A stretch of 6,503 nt of DNA. It comes from an uncultured Candidatus Melainabacteria bacterium (GTDB lineage: Bacteria > Cyanobacteriota > Vampirovibrionia > Gastranaerophilales > Gastranaerophilaceae). Under the pieces are notes generated by a model, which was given only the letters and a program-made list of their open reading frames with translations, was not told the DNA's origin and did no database searches. Numbering within the stretch: position 1 is the first letter of the stretch; every line of letters starts with the position of its first letter. Shown piece after piece: positions 1 through 6,488 of the stretch. Made by a program: the position numbers and the translations under genes. Where the stretch lies: contig CAKUTL010000068.1 of NCBI GenBank assembly GCA_934692295.1, positions 1-6,503 of the forward strand, written 5' to 3'.

Positions 1-834
1 CGTTTCCGTGTGAACTTCTATAAAGATAAGGGCTCTTACGCTGCTGCATTCAGAACGATTGCTACAACAGCTCCTCAATTGGAAGAATTAGGTATGCCTC
101 CAATTGTTACAACAATTGCAGATAAGCCAAGAGGTTTGGTTCTTGTAACTGGTCCTACAGGTTCAGGTAAATCAACTACTTTGGCTGCTATGATTGACTA
201 TATTAATAGAACAAGAGCAGAACATATTTTGACTATTGAAGATCCGGTCGAATTTGTTCACACTTCAAAAGTTTCAGTTATTCACCAAAGAGAATTGGGT
301 ATGGATACAAGATCTTTTGCTAATGCTCTTAAGTCAGCCCTCCGTGAAGACCCTGATATTATCCTCGTAGGTGAAATGCGTGACCATGAAACCATCGCTT
401 TAGCACTGACAGCTGCTGAAACTGGTCACTTGGTCTTCGGAACTTTGCACACATCTTCAGCTTCACAAACAATTGACCGTATTATCGACGTATTCCCGGA
501 AGGTCAACAACAACAAATTCGTGTACAGCTTGCTAACTCTTTGGTTGCAGTATTTGCTCAAACATTGCTTCCAAAACGTCAGCCGGATGGTTCAAGAAAA
601 GGTCGTGTAATGGCTCAAGAAATTATGGTTGTTACACCAGCAATTGCAAACCTTATTAGAGAATCTAAAGCTGCACAGATTTATTCAACAATTCAAACAA
701 GTACCGGAGCTGGTATGCAGACTCTTGAATCATCTCTTGCCGCATTATTCAAAAAAGGGCTTGTAACTTTGGATGATGCGATGTCTAAATCTTCTAAACC
801 AAATGAATTGAAACGTTTAATTCAAGGTGGTTAG
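1..834 (+). CDS. pilT: Type IV pilus retraction ATPase PilT (5' end outside window)
   Basis: PilT is a hexameric cytoplasmic ATPase at the inner-membrane base of type IV pili. It powers pilus retraction and hence twitching motility. The reading frame is open from base 1 and reads RFRVNFY, a typical internal PilT stretch, so the start and most of the N-terminal PAS-like domain lie upstream; the in-frame GTG at 10 is not a real start. Visible motifs are Walker A GPTGSGKS (151-174), the Asp box around TIEDPVEF (about 232-255), Walker B ending in ILVGEMRD (to 384), the His box GHLVFGTLHTSSA (424-462), and AIANLIRE (about 640-663). The last matches the AIRNLIRE signature that separates PilT from the assembly ATPase PilB. 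The 277 codons present fit the usual length of about 350-370 aa once the missing N-terminus is added. The membrane-protein gene 34 nt downstream is probably co-transcribed. I am very sure of the family; whether it is the main PilT or a PilT2-like paralogue cannot be told. Confidence 0.95.
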   Translation, partial: RFRVNFYKDKGSYAAAFRTIATTAPQLEELGMPPIVTTIADKPRGLVLVTGPTGSGKSTTLAAMIDYINRTRAEHILTIEDPVEFVHTSKVSVIHQRELGMDTRSFANALKSALREDPDIILVGEMRDHETIALALTAAETGHLVFGTLHTSSASQTIDRIIDVFPEGQQQQIRVQLANSLVAVFAQTLLPKRQPDGSRKGRVMAQEIMVVTPAIANLIRESKAAQIYSTIQTSTGAGMQTLESSLAALFKKGLVTLDDAMSKSSKPNELKRLIQGG

Positions 835-868
835 TCTGGTATAAAAGTATAATGGAGGTTTTCAAAAA

Positions 869-1639
869 ATGGCATCAATAGTAGATTCTTTAAATGAAGC
901 ATTTTTAGATTCATTTGCTCCGTTAAAGTTAGTGGGTTTTGCAATCCCTGTATATTTTGCTATTACGTCATTTATGGATGGAAACCTCCCTATGCTTTAT
1001 ATTTGGGAGTCTGTAATTGCGGTTTTGTTCTTGCCTCTTTTAACTCAAGGAATATATAATGTTCGTAGGAGCAAACGAGAAATTTTGTCTTTGAATCCGT
1101 TGACGTTAGTTAAGGTTTTGGCAATGGCTCTTGTTGCAATTGTCCCAAATGCAATTGTTTGGATTGGGGCAGGTTTCCTTATAGTAAAGAATATCACTAT
1201 TCCTGTTGAAGTGTCTTGGGTTCAAATAACTTTTGAATGTATTGTTTACATTATTGTTTCTTCAATTGTTATGACTTCTTATTTATCTTTTGCAAAAACT
1301 ATGAAAGTTCCTCAAGCATATAATTATAAAGTTATTTTTGATTCTTGTGTAGATGTATTGATTGCATTCCTTTTCTTTTTATTTTGGTTAGTATTGGTAC
1401 AGATTGTTTTATTTGGACCCGTTGTTTATTTATATTCATTTTTTAAGGTTCCATTTACTCATTGGACTTTCTTATTCTATGCTTCAATTGTTGCGGTTGT
1501 GAATTTATCTGTTTCTGCAAATTATTTAGCTCAAATTGCGTACGAATGTATTCCTGGAAATAATGAGGAATATGATAATAATTATGACGCTCCAATTGAT
1601 TTGATTGATGAAACCGCTGAACGTTTGAATGGACAATAA
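869..1639 (+). CDS. Polytopic membrane protein, about six helices, function unknown
   Basis: I do not recognise a named family with certainty. The 256-aa product starts with a short amphipathic stretch (residues 1-18) with no cleavable signal. Hydrophobic segments follow at about 20-36, 42-63, 79-106, 117-141, 161-192 and 199-222. The soluble tail (about 228-256) is acidic and Asn-rich, with GNNEEYDNNYD. A basic loop after the second helix (VRRSKRE, about 65-71) suggests that loop is cytoplasmic. There are no charged channel-like or catalytic motifs. The start is supported by GGAGG at 854-858, 10 nt before the ATG, which is slightly long spacing. It sits 34 nt after pilT with no terminator between, so it is probably read from the pilT transcript. 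The layout resembles DUF4013-type integral membrane proteins (low certainty) and the other membrane protein at 3734-4642. A role in the pilus envelope machinery is possible but rests only on position. Confidence 0.85.
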   Translation: MASIVDSLNEAFLDSFAPLKLVGFAIPVYFAITSFMDGNLPMLYIWESVIAVLFLPLLTQGIYNVRRSKREILSLNPLTLVKVLAMALVAIVPNAIVWIGAGFLIVKNITIPVEVSWVQITFECIVYIIVSSIVMTSYLSFAKTMKVPQAYNYKVIFDSCVDVLIAFLFFLFWLVLVQIVLFGPVVYLYSFFKVPFTHWTFLFYASIVAVVNLSVSANYLAQIAYECIPGNNEEYDNNYDAPIDLIDETAERLNGQ

Positions 1640-1647
1640 TATATTGT
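1633..1647. other. AT-only inverted repeat across two convergent stop codons
   Basis: ACAATA (1633-1638) and TATTGT (1642-1647) form a perfect 6-bp inverted repeat with a 3-nt loop. It contains the stop codon of the upstream membrane-protein gene and the edge of the uvrB stop codon. T-rich sequence follows on the + strand (1648-1662). It is the only hairpin at this junction and is much weaker than a normal intrinsic terminator, so its role in ending either transcript is doubtful. Confidence 0.3.
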
Positions 1648-3638
1648 TATTTGTTCATTTCTCTAAGTTTTTTAAGTTGATCTCTAATTTGAGCGGCTCT
1701 TTCAAAATCTAATATTTTTGCTGCTTTGTGCATGTCTTTTTCGAGCTTATCAATAAGTTTTGGCAAATCTTTTTTATCTATGCCCATATCAACCATTTCT
1801 TCTGCAACAATATCTTCCAAATCTCTATAACTTGCAACAAGAGATAGTAAATTGTTTTCAATAGGTTTTTTGATTGTTTGAGGGATAATTCCGTATTTTT
1901 GGTTATGTGCAATCTGTATTTTACGTCTTCTTTCTGTTTCTTTGATTGCTCTATCCATTGAGTCTGTAATTTTATCAGCGTACATAATAACTTCGCCGCA
2001 AGCATTTCTTGCTGCACGCCCGATTGTTTGGATAAGACTTGTATCTGATCTCAAAAATCCTTCTTTATCCGCATCCATAATTGCAACGAGTGAAACTTCT
2101 GGAATATCAAGACCTTCTCTGAGTAAGTTTACTCCAATCAAGACGTCAAATTCTCCAAGTCTTAAATCTCGCAAAATTTCTACTCTTTCGATTGATTTAA
2201 TCTCGCTGTGTAAATACCTAACTCGAATACCTTCTTGCAAGAAGAAGTCTGTTAAGTCTTCTGCCATTCGTTTGGTAAGAGTTGTGATTAAAATTCTTTC
2301 GTCTTTGTCTGCTCGTTTTTTAATTTCTTCTTTTAAATCTTGAATTTGGGTATCAATTGGGCGAACAGATACTTTCGGGTCAAGAAGCCCTGTTGGTCGA
2401 ATAATTTGTTCTACAATTTGTTCTGAATTTTCTTTTTCAAAATCTCCAGGAGTTGCGGAGATATAAATTTTTTGACGGACTTTAGAATAAAATTCTTCAT
2501 TTTTTAGAGGTCGGTTATCTTTTGCACAAGGTAATCTAAATCCGTAATCAACGAGGACTTGTTTTCTCGCTGCATCTCCGTGGCTCATTCCTTTGATTTG
2601 TGGTAGAGTTACATGGGATTCATCTACAATTGTAAGAAAATCGTTCGGAAAGTAGTCTAGTAGTGTTGCAGGAGCAGAGCCTGCTGGTCTGCGTTCTATT
2701 ATTCTGGAATAATTTTCTATACCTGTGCAGTACCCCATTTCTTTCATCATTTCTAAATCATATTTAACTCTTTGTTCAAGACGTTGGGCTTCAATCAGCT
2801 TGTTTTCATTATTAAGTTCGACAAGTCTATTTTGAAGTTCTTGTCTTATCATATCAAAAGTTTCTTCTTCGTTTTCGTCATACGAAATGTAATGAACGGC
2901 TGGATAAATTACAACAGATTCTGGGGTTTCAATAATTTCTCCTGAAACGTTATCAATTTTTACAATTTTTTCAACTTCATCTCCAAAGAAGTAAATTCTA
3001 GTTATGATTTTTTCATAAGCAGGCATAATTTCTACAATATCGCCTCTAGCTCTAAAAGTTGAACATTTTAGCTCTAAGTCGTTTCTTTCATATCGAACTT
3101 CAACTAAATGTTTAAGGAGTGCATCTCTATCAATTTCGTCCCCAACTTTAACTTCAATTGCACCTCTAAAATAGTTTTCTGGCAAACCTAGACCATAGAT
3201 GCAACTAACAGAAGATATTACAATTACATCATCTCTTTCATATAGGCTTCTTGTTGTATTATGGCGAAGTCTGTCGATTTCTTCGTTGATAGATGAAGAT
3301 TTTTCAATGTAGGTATCTGTTCTTGGAATGTATGCTTCTGGTTGGTAATAATCATAATAACTGATAAAATATTCAACCGCATTATTAGGAAATAGCTCTT
3401 TAAATTCGTTGTATAATTGTGCGGCTAAGGTTTTGTTGTGTGCAATTATCAGTGTCGGTTTTTGCACTTTTTCAATCACATTTGCAATCGTAAATGTCTT
3501 ACCAGAACCAGTTATTCCGAGTAAAGTTTGGGTATCGTAACCTTTATTTATTCCATCTACAAGTTCATCAATCGCTTTTGGTTGATCTCCAGAAGGTCTG
3601 TATTTGGAAACTATTTTAAATTCGTGATGTTCTCTCAT
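1647..3638 (-). CDS. uvrB: Excinuclease ABC subunit B (UvrB)
   Basis: UvrB is the damage-verifying helicase-like subunit of the UvrABC nucleotide excision repair complex. UvrA loads it on damaged DNA and it recruits UvrC for incision. The 663-aa product is full length for the family and collinear with E. coli UvrB. In order it shows the N-terminal RPSGDQPKAI block (14-23), Walker A GITGSGKT (41-48), the beta-hairpin YYDYYQPEAYIP (94-105) that clamps DNA, Walker B DESH (339-342), YISATPG (392-398), the helicase C-terminal block with NLLREGLDIPEVSL (504-517), motif VI QTIGRAARN (537-545), and a C-terminal UVR domain (about 625-660, with FERAAQIRDQLKKLRE) that contacts UvrC. No key residue is missing. 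The start matches the family N-terminus, but no Shine-Dalgarno sequence precedes it; the upstream 20 nt are almost pure A/T. It stands alone, divergent from the gene at 3734 and convergent with the gene ending at 1639. No clear LexA operator was found. Confidence 0.98.
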   Translation of the reverse strand: MREHHEFKIVSKYRPSGDQPKAIDELVDGINKGYDTQTLLGITGSGKTFTIANVIEKVQKPTLIIAHNKTLAAQLYNEFKELFPNNAVEYFISYYDYYQPEAYIPRTDTYIEKSSSINEEIDRLRHNTTRSLYERDDVIVISSVSCIYGLGLPENYFRGAIEVKVGDEIDRDALLKHLVEVRYERNDLELKCSTFRARGDIVEIMPAYEKIITRIYFFGDEVEKIVKIDNVSGEIIETPESVVIYPAVHYISYDENEEETFDMIRQELQNRLVELNNENKLIEAQRLEQRVKYDLEMMKEMGYCTGIENYSRIIERRPAGSAPATLLDYFPNDFLTIVDESHVTLPQIKGMSHGDAARKQVLVDYGFRLPCAKDNRPLKNEEFYSKVRQKIYISATPGDFEKENSEQIVEQIIRPTGLLDPKVSVRPIDTQIQDLKEEIKKRADKDERILITTLTKRMAEDLTDFFLQEGIRVRYLHSEIKSIERVEILRDLRLGEFDVLIGVNLLREGLDIPEVSLVAIMDADKEGFLRSDTSLIQTIGRAARNACGEVIMYADKITDSMDRAIKETERRRKIQIAHNQKYGIIPQTIKKPIENNLLSLVASYRDLEDIVAEEMVDMGIDKKDLPKLIDKLEKDMHKAAKILDFERAAQIRDQLKKLREMNK

Positions 3639-3679
3639 ATTTTATATTTTAGTACAAATTTATTTTATTTGTAGCCTTC

Positions 3680-3708
3680 TTGCTTTCCTCTAAAAAATAG
3701 TGTATTAT
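3680..3708 (+). promoter_or_regulatory. Sigma-70-type promoter for the membrane protein at 3734
   Basis: TTGCTT (3680-3685) and TATTAT (3703-3708) are separated by exactly 17 nt, near-consensus -35 and -10 boxes. Transcription would start near 3715, giving a leader of about 19 nt that still contains the ribosome binding site AAAGGAGT (3718-3725). It lies in the 95-nt divergent region with uvrB. Identified by eye only. Confidence 0.6.
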
Positions 3709-3733
3709 CAGTACTATAAAGGAGTAATATGTT

Positions 3734-4642
3734 ATGGATAAAATTATTGAGTCGTTTAAAAATCTATACAAAGGTGAAAATGTAGTAAAACAACATATTT
3801 ATATTGCATTATTATTTTATTTGCCTTGTCTAGCAAGTACGATTTTACAATTTCTTGACAAGGAGTCTAAAAAAGAAGAGGTTATTATTATCTTAGTTAG
3901 TGCAGTTATTGTTGGTTTATTGTCGATTGTACCTATTTTTGTTTTGCAAGGGCTGTGGGCAAAATTTATGAATCGTAGATTTAGTGAAGCTTATGGTATT
4001 CCGAAATTATCTTGGGATTGTTTATCTCAAGGGTTAAAAATGTTTCCTCTAACTTTAGTTTGGGGGTTATATATTGGAATTCCGTGTTTGCTTTATTTGG
4101 CTCTTGTTTTCATTGGGTTCGGTCTTACAATTTCTAGTCAAGACACTGTAATAGCAATTAGTCAACCTGTAATAGTAATTGTTGCCGTATTAGGATTGCT
4201 TTTAGCTGTAATGCTGTTGTTTATTCCATTGTTTCTTATTTCTCCATTCGTAAATATGGTATTTATGAAATATTGTGAAAAGTTTGAGTATTCAAAAGAA
4301 TTGTTTAACCCATTGTTGCCATTTAGATATATGAAAAAAGCGTTTAAAGATTCAATATTTTTAGCCTTAAAATTTGTTCTAGTCAAAATGGTTATGGGGA
4401 TGGGAGCACAAATGATTCTGTTTCTTGTATTAATGGTGCTTGTAATTATTGCAATTCCAGTTGTAATTATTCTTGCAATAGTAAATGAACATATTTTTGA
4501 TTCTGCGGTATGGGCGATTCCTGTTGTAATGCTCGTTTCTGTTGCTGCGATAATCCCTGCATATGTTAGTTGGATTACTAATCTTGCATATGTGGATAAT
4601 TTGGAAGAAATTTATGTTGATAAGTTTTTAATAGAGGAATAG
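3734..4642 (+). CDS. Polytopic membrane protein, six to seven helices, function unknown
   Basis: The 302-aa product is very hydrophobic and has no recognisable catalytic or transport motif. An amphipathic, charged N-terminus (1-19) precedes hydrophobic segments at about 20-40, 49-72, 102-132, 144-175, 206-222, 226-250 and 257-284. Charged loops occur at 42-49 (KESKKEE) and 76-90 (KFMNRRF and following). The start is supported by AAAGGAGT at 3718-3725, with GGAG 9 nt before the ATG; an ATG at 3729 is out of frame. The spacing of helices, an LQGL motif after helix 2 (71-74), the loop-plus-helix block at 170-219 and the NLAYVDNLEE end resemble corresponding parts of the membrane protein at 869-1639, so the two may be paralogues. 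It could be a DUF4013-like protein, which I hold only weakly. It has its own promoter and a terminator right after it, so it looks monocistronic. Confidence 0.85.
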   Translation: MDKIIESFKNLYKGENVVKQHIYIALLFYLPCLASTILQFLDKESKKEEVIIILVSAVIVGLLSIVPIFVLQGLWAKFMNRRFSEAYGIPKLSWDCLSQGLKMFPLTLVWGLYIGIPCLLYLALVFIGFGLTISSQDTVIAISQPVIVIVAVLGLLLAVMLLFIPLFLISPFVNMVFMKYCEKFEYSKELFNPLLPFRYMKKAFKDSIFLALKFVLVKMVMGMGAQMILFLVLMVLVIIAIPVVIILAIVNEHIFDSAVWAIPVVMLVSVAAIIPAYVSWITNLAYVDNLEEIYVDKFLIEE

Positions 4643-4661
4643 GTTTAAGATTATGAAAGTT

Positions 4662-4700
4662 GCGGCGGAATGATTTCATTCCGCCGCTTTCTTTTATTTA
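4662..4700 (+). terminator. Strong intrinsic terminator, possibly bidirectional
   Basis: GCGGCGGAAT (4662-4671) and ATTCCGCCGC (4678-4687) form a perfect 10-bp GC-rich stem with a 6-nt loop GATTTC. The T-rich run TTTCTTTTATTT (4688-4699) follows on the + strand. It ends the gene stopping at 4642. Flanking GAAA and TTTC can extend the stem past a small bulge. It also sits just past the stop codon of the convergent - strand gene (4694), where the following T-run is interrupted (AACTTTCATAATCT), so it may end both transcripts but fits the + strand better. Confidence 0.85.
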
Positions 4701-5047
4701 TTATTTGATAATATTAAAATATTTTTGATAAATTCAGTTTTTTCATTTTGGGTATATTCTTTATTTTTTGTTTTTGACTCAAAATATTTTTCTATCATAT
4801 TTTTTTGTCTGTCAACAGAAAATTCTTCCCAGTATGGAGTTTTTCTGATTTTGGATATTATTTCGGTTTCAAGGTTCTCAAATTTCGGTTTTTCAATTTT
4901 CGGCTGTGAAGTTTGTTCAATTATAACTTCATTTGCCGTTTTTGAGATAAATTGAATATGTTGTTCTTCTAAATTCTTTTCTATATTACTTTTTTCAAAA
5001 ATGTTTTTTGTTTTAAGTTCTTCTTTAAACCGTTCTGCTAATCCCAT
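4694..5047 (-). CDS. Hypothetical 117-aa soluble protein coupled to the CpaE-like ATPase
   Basis: I do not recognise this protein. It is highly charged (Lys/Glu-rich), with no signal peptide, membrane segment or cysteine. The N-terminal part (1-30) is predicted by eye to be helical. A middle part (about 31-60) with QTSQPKIEKPKFE looks like a flexible linker. A C-terminal part (61-117) looks like a small helical domain with the pattern KTPYWEEFSVDRQKNMIEKYF, the most family-like piece. The start is very well supported: AAAGGAG (5052-5058) lies 4 nt before the ATG and overlaps the stop codon of the upstream ATPase gene (stop-to-start gap 9 nt), which implies translational coupling. Sharing an operon with a CpaE-like ATPase suggests an accessory or adaptor to that protein, but this is inference from position alone. 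The opposite strand has open frames that I take as shadows. Confidence 0.8.
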   Translation of the reverse strand: MGLAERFKEELKTKNIFEKSNIEKNLEEQHIQFISKTANEVIIEQTSQPKIEKPKFENLETEIISKIRKTPYWEEFSVDRQKNMIEKYFESKTKNKEYTQNEKTEFIKNILILSNNK

Positions 5048-5056
5048 TTTGCTCCT

Positions 5057-6229
5057 TTAATTATTTAAAATGTTTTCGAATTTTTCTACCATATTTTGTT
5101 TGTATAAATTATCTGAAATATACTGTGCTAAATCTTTGTAGCTTTGTGCAATGTTTGTAGAATCATTGATTTCACTAACAGGAATTCCTTTGTTTATCGC
5201 CGTCATTATTGCAAAGTAGTTATTTGGAATTTTCCAATAGATTTTTTTTGATAATACTTTTTCAACATCAGTTTCTTTTATTTCATCATTTTCCATATAC
5301 CTGTTAACAACAATTTTTACTTTTTCTTTGTCGTATCCAAGTTTTTCAAATAGTTCTAAACATCTTTGAGTATTTCTTAATGCAGGTAAATTAGCAACTG
5401 TAACAAGCAATACTAAGTCAGAATTATCAAGTGCTGCAATGTTTTTCCCCTCAAAACTTGCTTCTGCATCAACAATAATGTAAGAAAAAGTTTCTTTTAA
5501 TGTGTTGAATAATTTTGTAATTTGTCTAGGTTGAATATTATCAGCCTGCTTGAAGTATGGAGGGTCTGCTAATACATATAGGCTTGTTTTTTTATATCTT
5601 TCTAGTGTGCTTAATAAAAATGTTTCATTAATTTTATCTAAATTTTCAAGCATATAAGAAATGTTAAAAGAGGGTTTTAAATCTAAAAATGTTGTTATAT
5701 CCCCCATCTGAAAGTTTAAATCAATTAGGGCAATATTTTCTTTTGTGATTTTTGAAAGTTCCAGTGCCAAATTTGTTGCTAAAGATGTTTTTCCTATTCC
5801 ACCTTTATTTGAAAATATAGAAATAATTTTGCAGTTATTTGTTTTTTTTGTTTCATTAAATTCTGCCAATAATTTGTTTAAACTTTCAAAAAATTCACTT
5901 TTAATTATAGGGATAGGTACAAATTCCTTAGCACCGGCTCTCATTATTTCAATAATCAAATCAACTGAAGGATTATCTGATAGTGCTAAAACTTTACAAT
6001 TTTTGCATTCTTTTGTTATTTTTAAAATAAGATCAAGTTTTTTTGCTTTATATGTTGATAAGTCTGCAAGTAAAATTGATTTCCCTTGATAATTTGCTAT
6101 TTTTTTGAACGCTTCAGAGTAATCGTTTTCTTGGCAAATTTCAAGATTTTCAAATTCTCCGGCAAAAAGTTTCATAACTTCTGACGTGGAGAACTCATCT
6201 GATAAAATAACTGTAAAAATTTTATTCAT
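5057..6229 (-). CDS. CpaE/TadZ-like ATPase: degenerate receiver plus MinD/ParA-like domain
   Basis: CpaE/TadZ proteins are cytoplasmic, membrane- or pole-associated ATPases that position Tad/Flp pilus assembly machinery. Residues below are numbered from the ATG at 6235. Residues 5-125 form a receiver-like fold: acidic pair D13/E14, a phosphoacceptor-like D58 in ILLAD, and S86 in VLALSD. The expected catalytic Lys is replaced in FVPIPI (I108), so phosphorylation is doubtful. Residues 136-380 are a ParA/MinD-type ATPase: deviant Walker A KGGIGKT (144-150, with K144 and K149), switch region LIDLNFQMGD (D172, D179), and Walker B YIIVDAE (D256). I prefer the ATG at 6229 (Met3, 390 aa), because the purine-rich AAAAGG abuts the first ATG but lies 6 nt from the second. 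It precedes the coupled 117-aa gene and follows a 6S-like RNA on the same strand. The alternatives, a MinD-like septum or flagellar-number ATPase (FlhG), fit worse because of the N-terminal receiver. Confidence 0.85.
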   Translation of the reverse strand: MNKIFTVILSDEFSTSEVMKLFAGEFENLEICQENDYSEAFKKIANYQGKSILLADLSTYKAKKLDLILKITKECKNCKVLALSDNPSVDLIIEIMRAGAKEFVPIPIIKSEFFESLNKLLAEFNETKKTNNCKIISIFSNKGGIGKTSLATNLALELSKITKENIALIDLNFQMGDITTFLDLKPSFNISYMLENLDKINETFLLSTLERYKKTSLYVLADPPYFKQADNIQPRQITKLFNTLKETFSYIIVDAEASFEGKNIAALDNSDLVLLVTVANLPALRNTQRCLELFEKLGYDKEKVKIVVNRYMENDEIKETDVEKVLSKKIYWKIPNNYFAIMTAINKGIPVSEINDSTNIAQSYKDLAQYISDNLYKQNMVEKFENILNN

Positions 6230-6241
6230 ATCCATCCTTTT
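6230..6241 (-). promoter_or_regulatory. Ribosome binding site deciding the start of the CpaE-like gene
   Basis: On the - strand AAAAGGATGGAT leads directly into the ATG at 6229. The AAAAGG core (6236-6241) touches the upstream ATG at 6235 with no spacing, but is 6 nt from the ATG at 6229, which is normal. The downstream ATG is therefore the likelier start. Confidence 0.6.
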
Positions 6242-6262
6242 AAGGTCTATATCCCTAATTTA

Positions 6263-6292
6263 AGTATAGCATATGAATCCCATTTTACGCAA
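6263..6292 (-). promoter_or_regulatory. Promoter for the CpaE-like operon
   Basis: On the - strand TTGCGT (6287-6292) and TATACT (6263-6268) are 18 nt apart, and TG one base before the -10 box makes it an extended -10 (TGCTATACT). Transcription would start near 6256, giving a leader of about 27 nt. It lies between the 3' end of the 6S-like RNA and the ATPase gene, so the operon need not depend on read-through from the RNA gene. Confidence 0.55.
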
Positions 6293-6310
6293 ACAAATTC
6301 TCAAAATAAA

Positions 6311-6481
6311 GCCCCGTATAAGCGGATTTTGTTACCTGCTTGGACTCGCAGGTGGGTGAGAACCCGAATTCATCCGTTTCCCGCTGGCGATAGAAGTATC
6401 GGCGGGTGTACTTCAAACATTCTGGAGTTAACTCTCCCTATTTATATAAATGTAGGAACAAAATTAACGCCTATACCGAGC
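6311..6481 (-). ncRNA. ssrS: 6S RNA candidate (RNA polymerase-binding regulator)
   Basis: 6S RNA mimics an open promoter, binds housekeeping RNA polymerase and lowers transcription when nutrients run out. The - strand from 6481 to 6311 folds into the expected rod with an open centre. The closing stem pairs 6481-6468 with 6311-6324 (14 positions, one mismatch, G-U pairs tolerated) and continues as 6464-6457 with 6326-6333. The 3' side of the centre carries a 6-bp hairpin, ACCUGC (6353-6348) with GCAGGU (6339-6334), as in known 6S RNAs. The terminal arm pairs 6438-6432 with 6354-6360, 6429-6425 with 6361-6365, 6422-6419 with 6366-6369 and 6418-6415 with 6376-6379. It is capped by CCCGC (6406-6402) with GCGGG (6384-6380) and CGAU with AUCG around a 6-nt loop. 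The 171-nt length suits the family, and no long ORF fits. A U-rich tail (6303-6310) follows the 3' end. It lacks tmRNA, SRP and RNase P signatures. Folded by hand; no covariance search was run. Confidence 0.72.
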
Positions 6482-6488
6482 TTCTTCT

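Noticed and set aside
10..12. GTG at 10 as the pilT start
   Set aside because: The frame is open to base 1 and encodes conserved PilT sequence before this codon, so the gene is cut by the window edge.
848..853. TATAAT just before the gene at 869
   Set aside because: It abuts the ribosome binding site, so a start 7 nt downstream would remove that site. There is no suitable -35 box. It is likely chance in AT-rich sequence.
1778..2017. 79-codon ORF on the - strand inside uvrB
   Set aside because: It is a shifted frame of the well-conserved uvrB coding sequence, with no ribosome site of its own.
1942..2343. 133-codon + strand ORF opposite uvrB
   Set aside because: Antisense shadow of conserved UvrB motifs; the Ser/Ile-rich composition is typical of a complementary frame.
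3651..3715. Two AGTAC half-sites in the uvrB divergent region as a possible LexA operator
   Set aside because: Compared with the cyanobacterial LexA pattern I recall (RGTAC...GTWC), neither site has a proper second half. No Gram-positive GAAC...GTTC box is present.
4162..4386. 74-codon - strand ORF inside the 302-aa membrane protein gene
   Set aside because: Asn/Thr-rich antisense product of hydrophobic codons, with no independent signals.
5745..6089. 114-codon + strand ORF opposite the CpaE-like gene, and a similar one at 4725-4955
   Set aside because: Both overlap well-supported genes in antisense and have Phe/Ser/Ile-rich composition without family motifs.
6311..6481. Identification of the RNA as tmRNA, SRP RNA, RNase P RNA or a riboswitch
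   Set aside because: There is no tRNA-like end or tag frame, no SRP tetraloop motif and no RNase P core sequences. The RNA is bounded by its own promoter and closing stem, and sits upstream of a separate promoter for the next gene.
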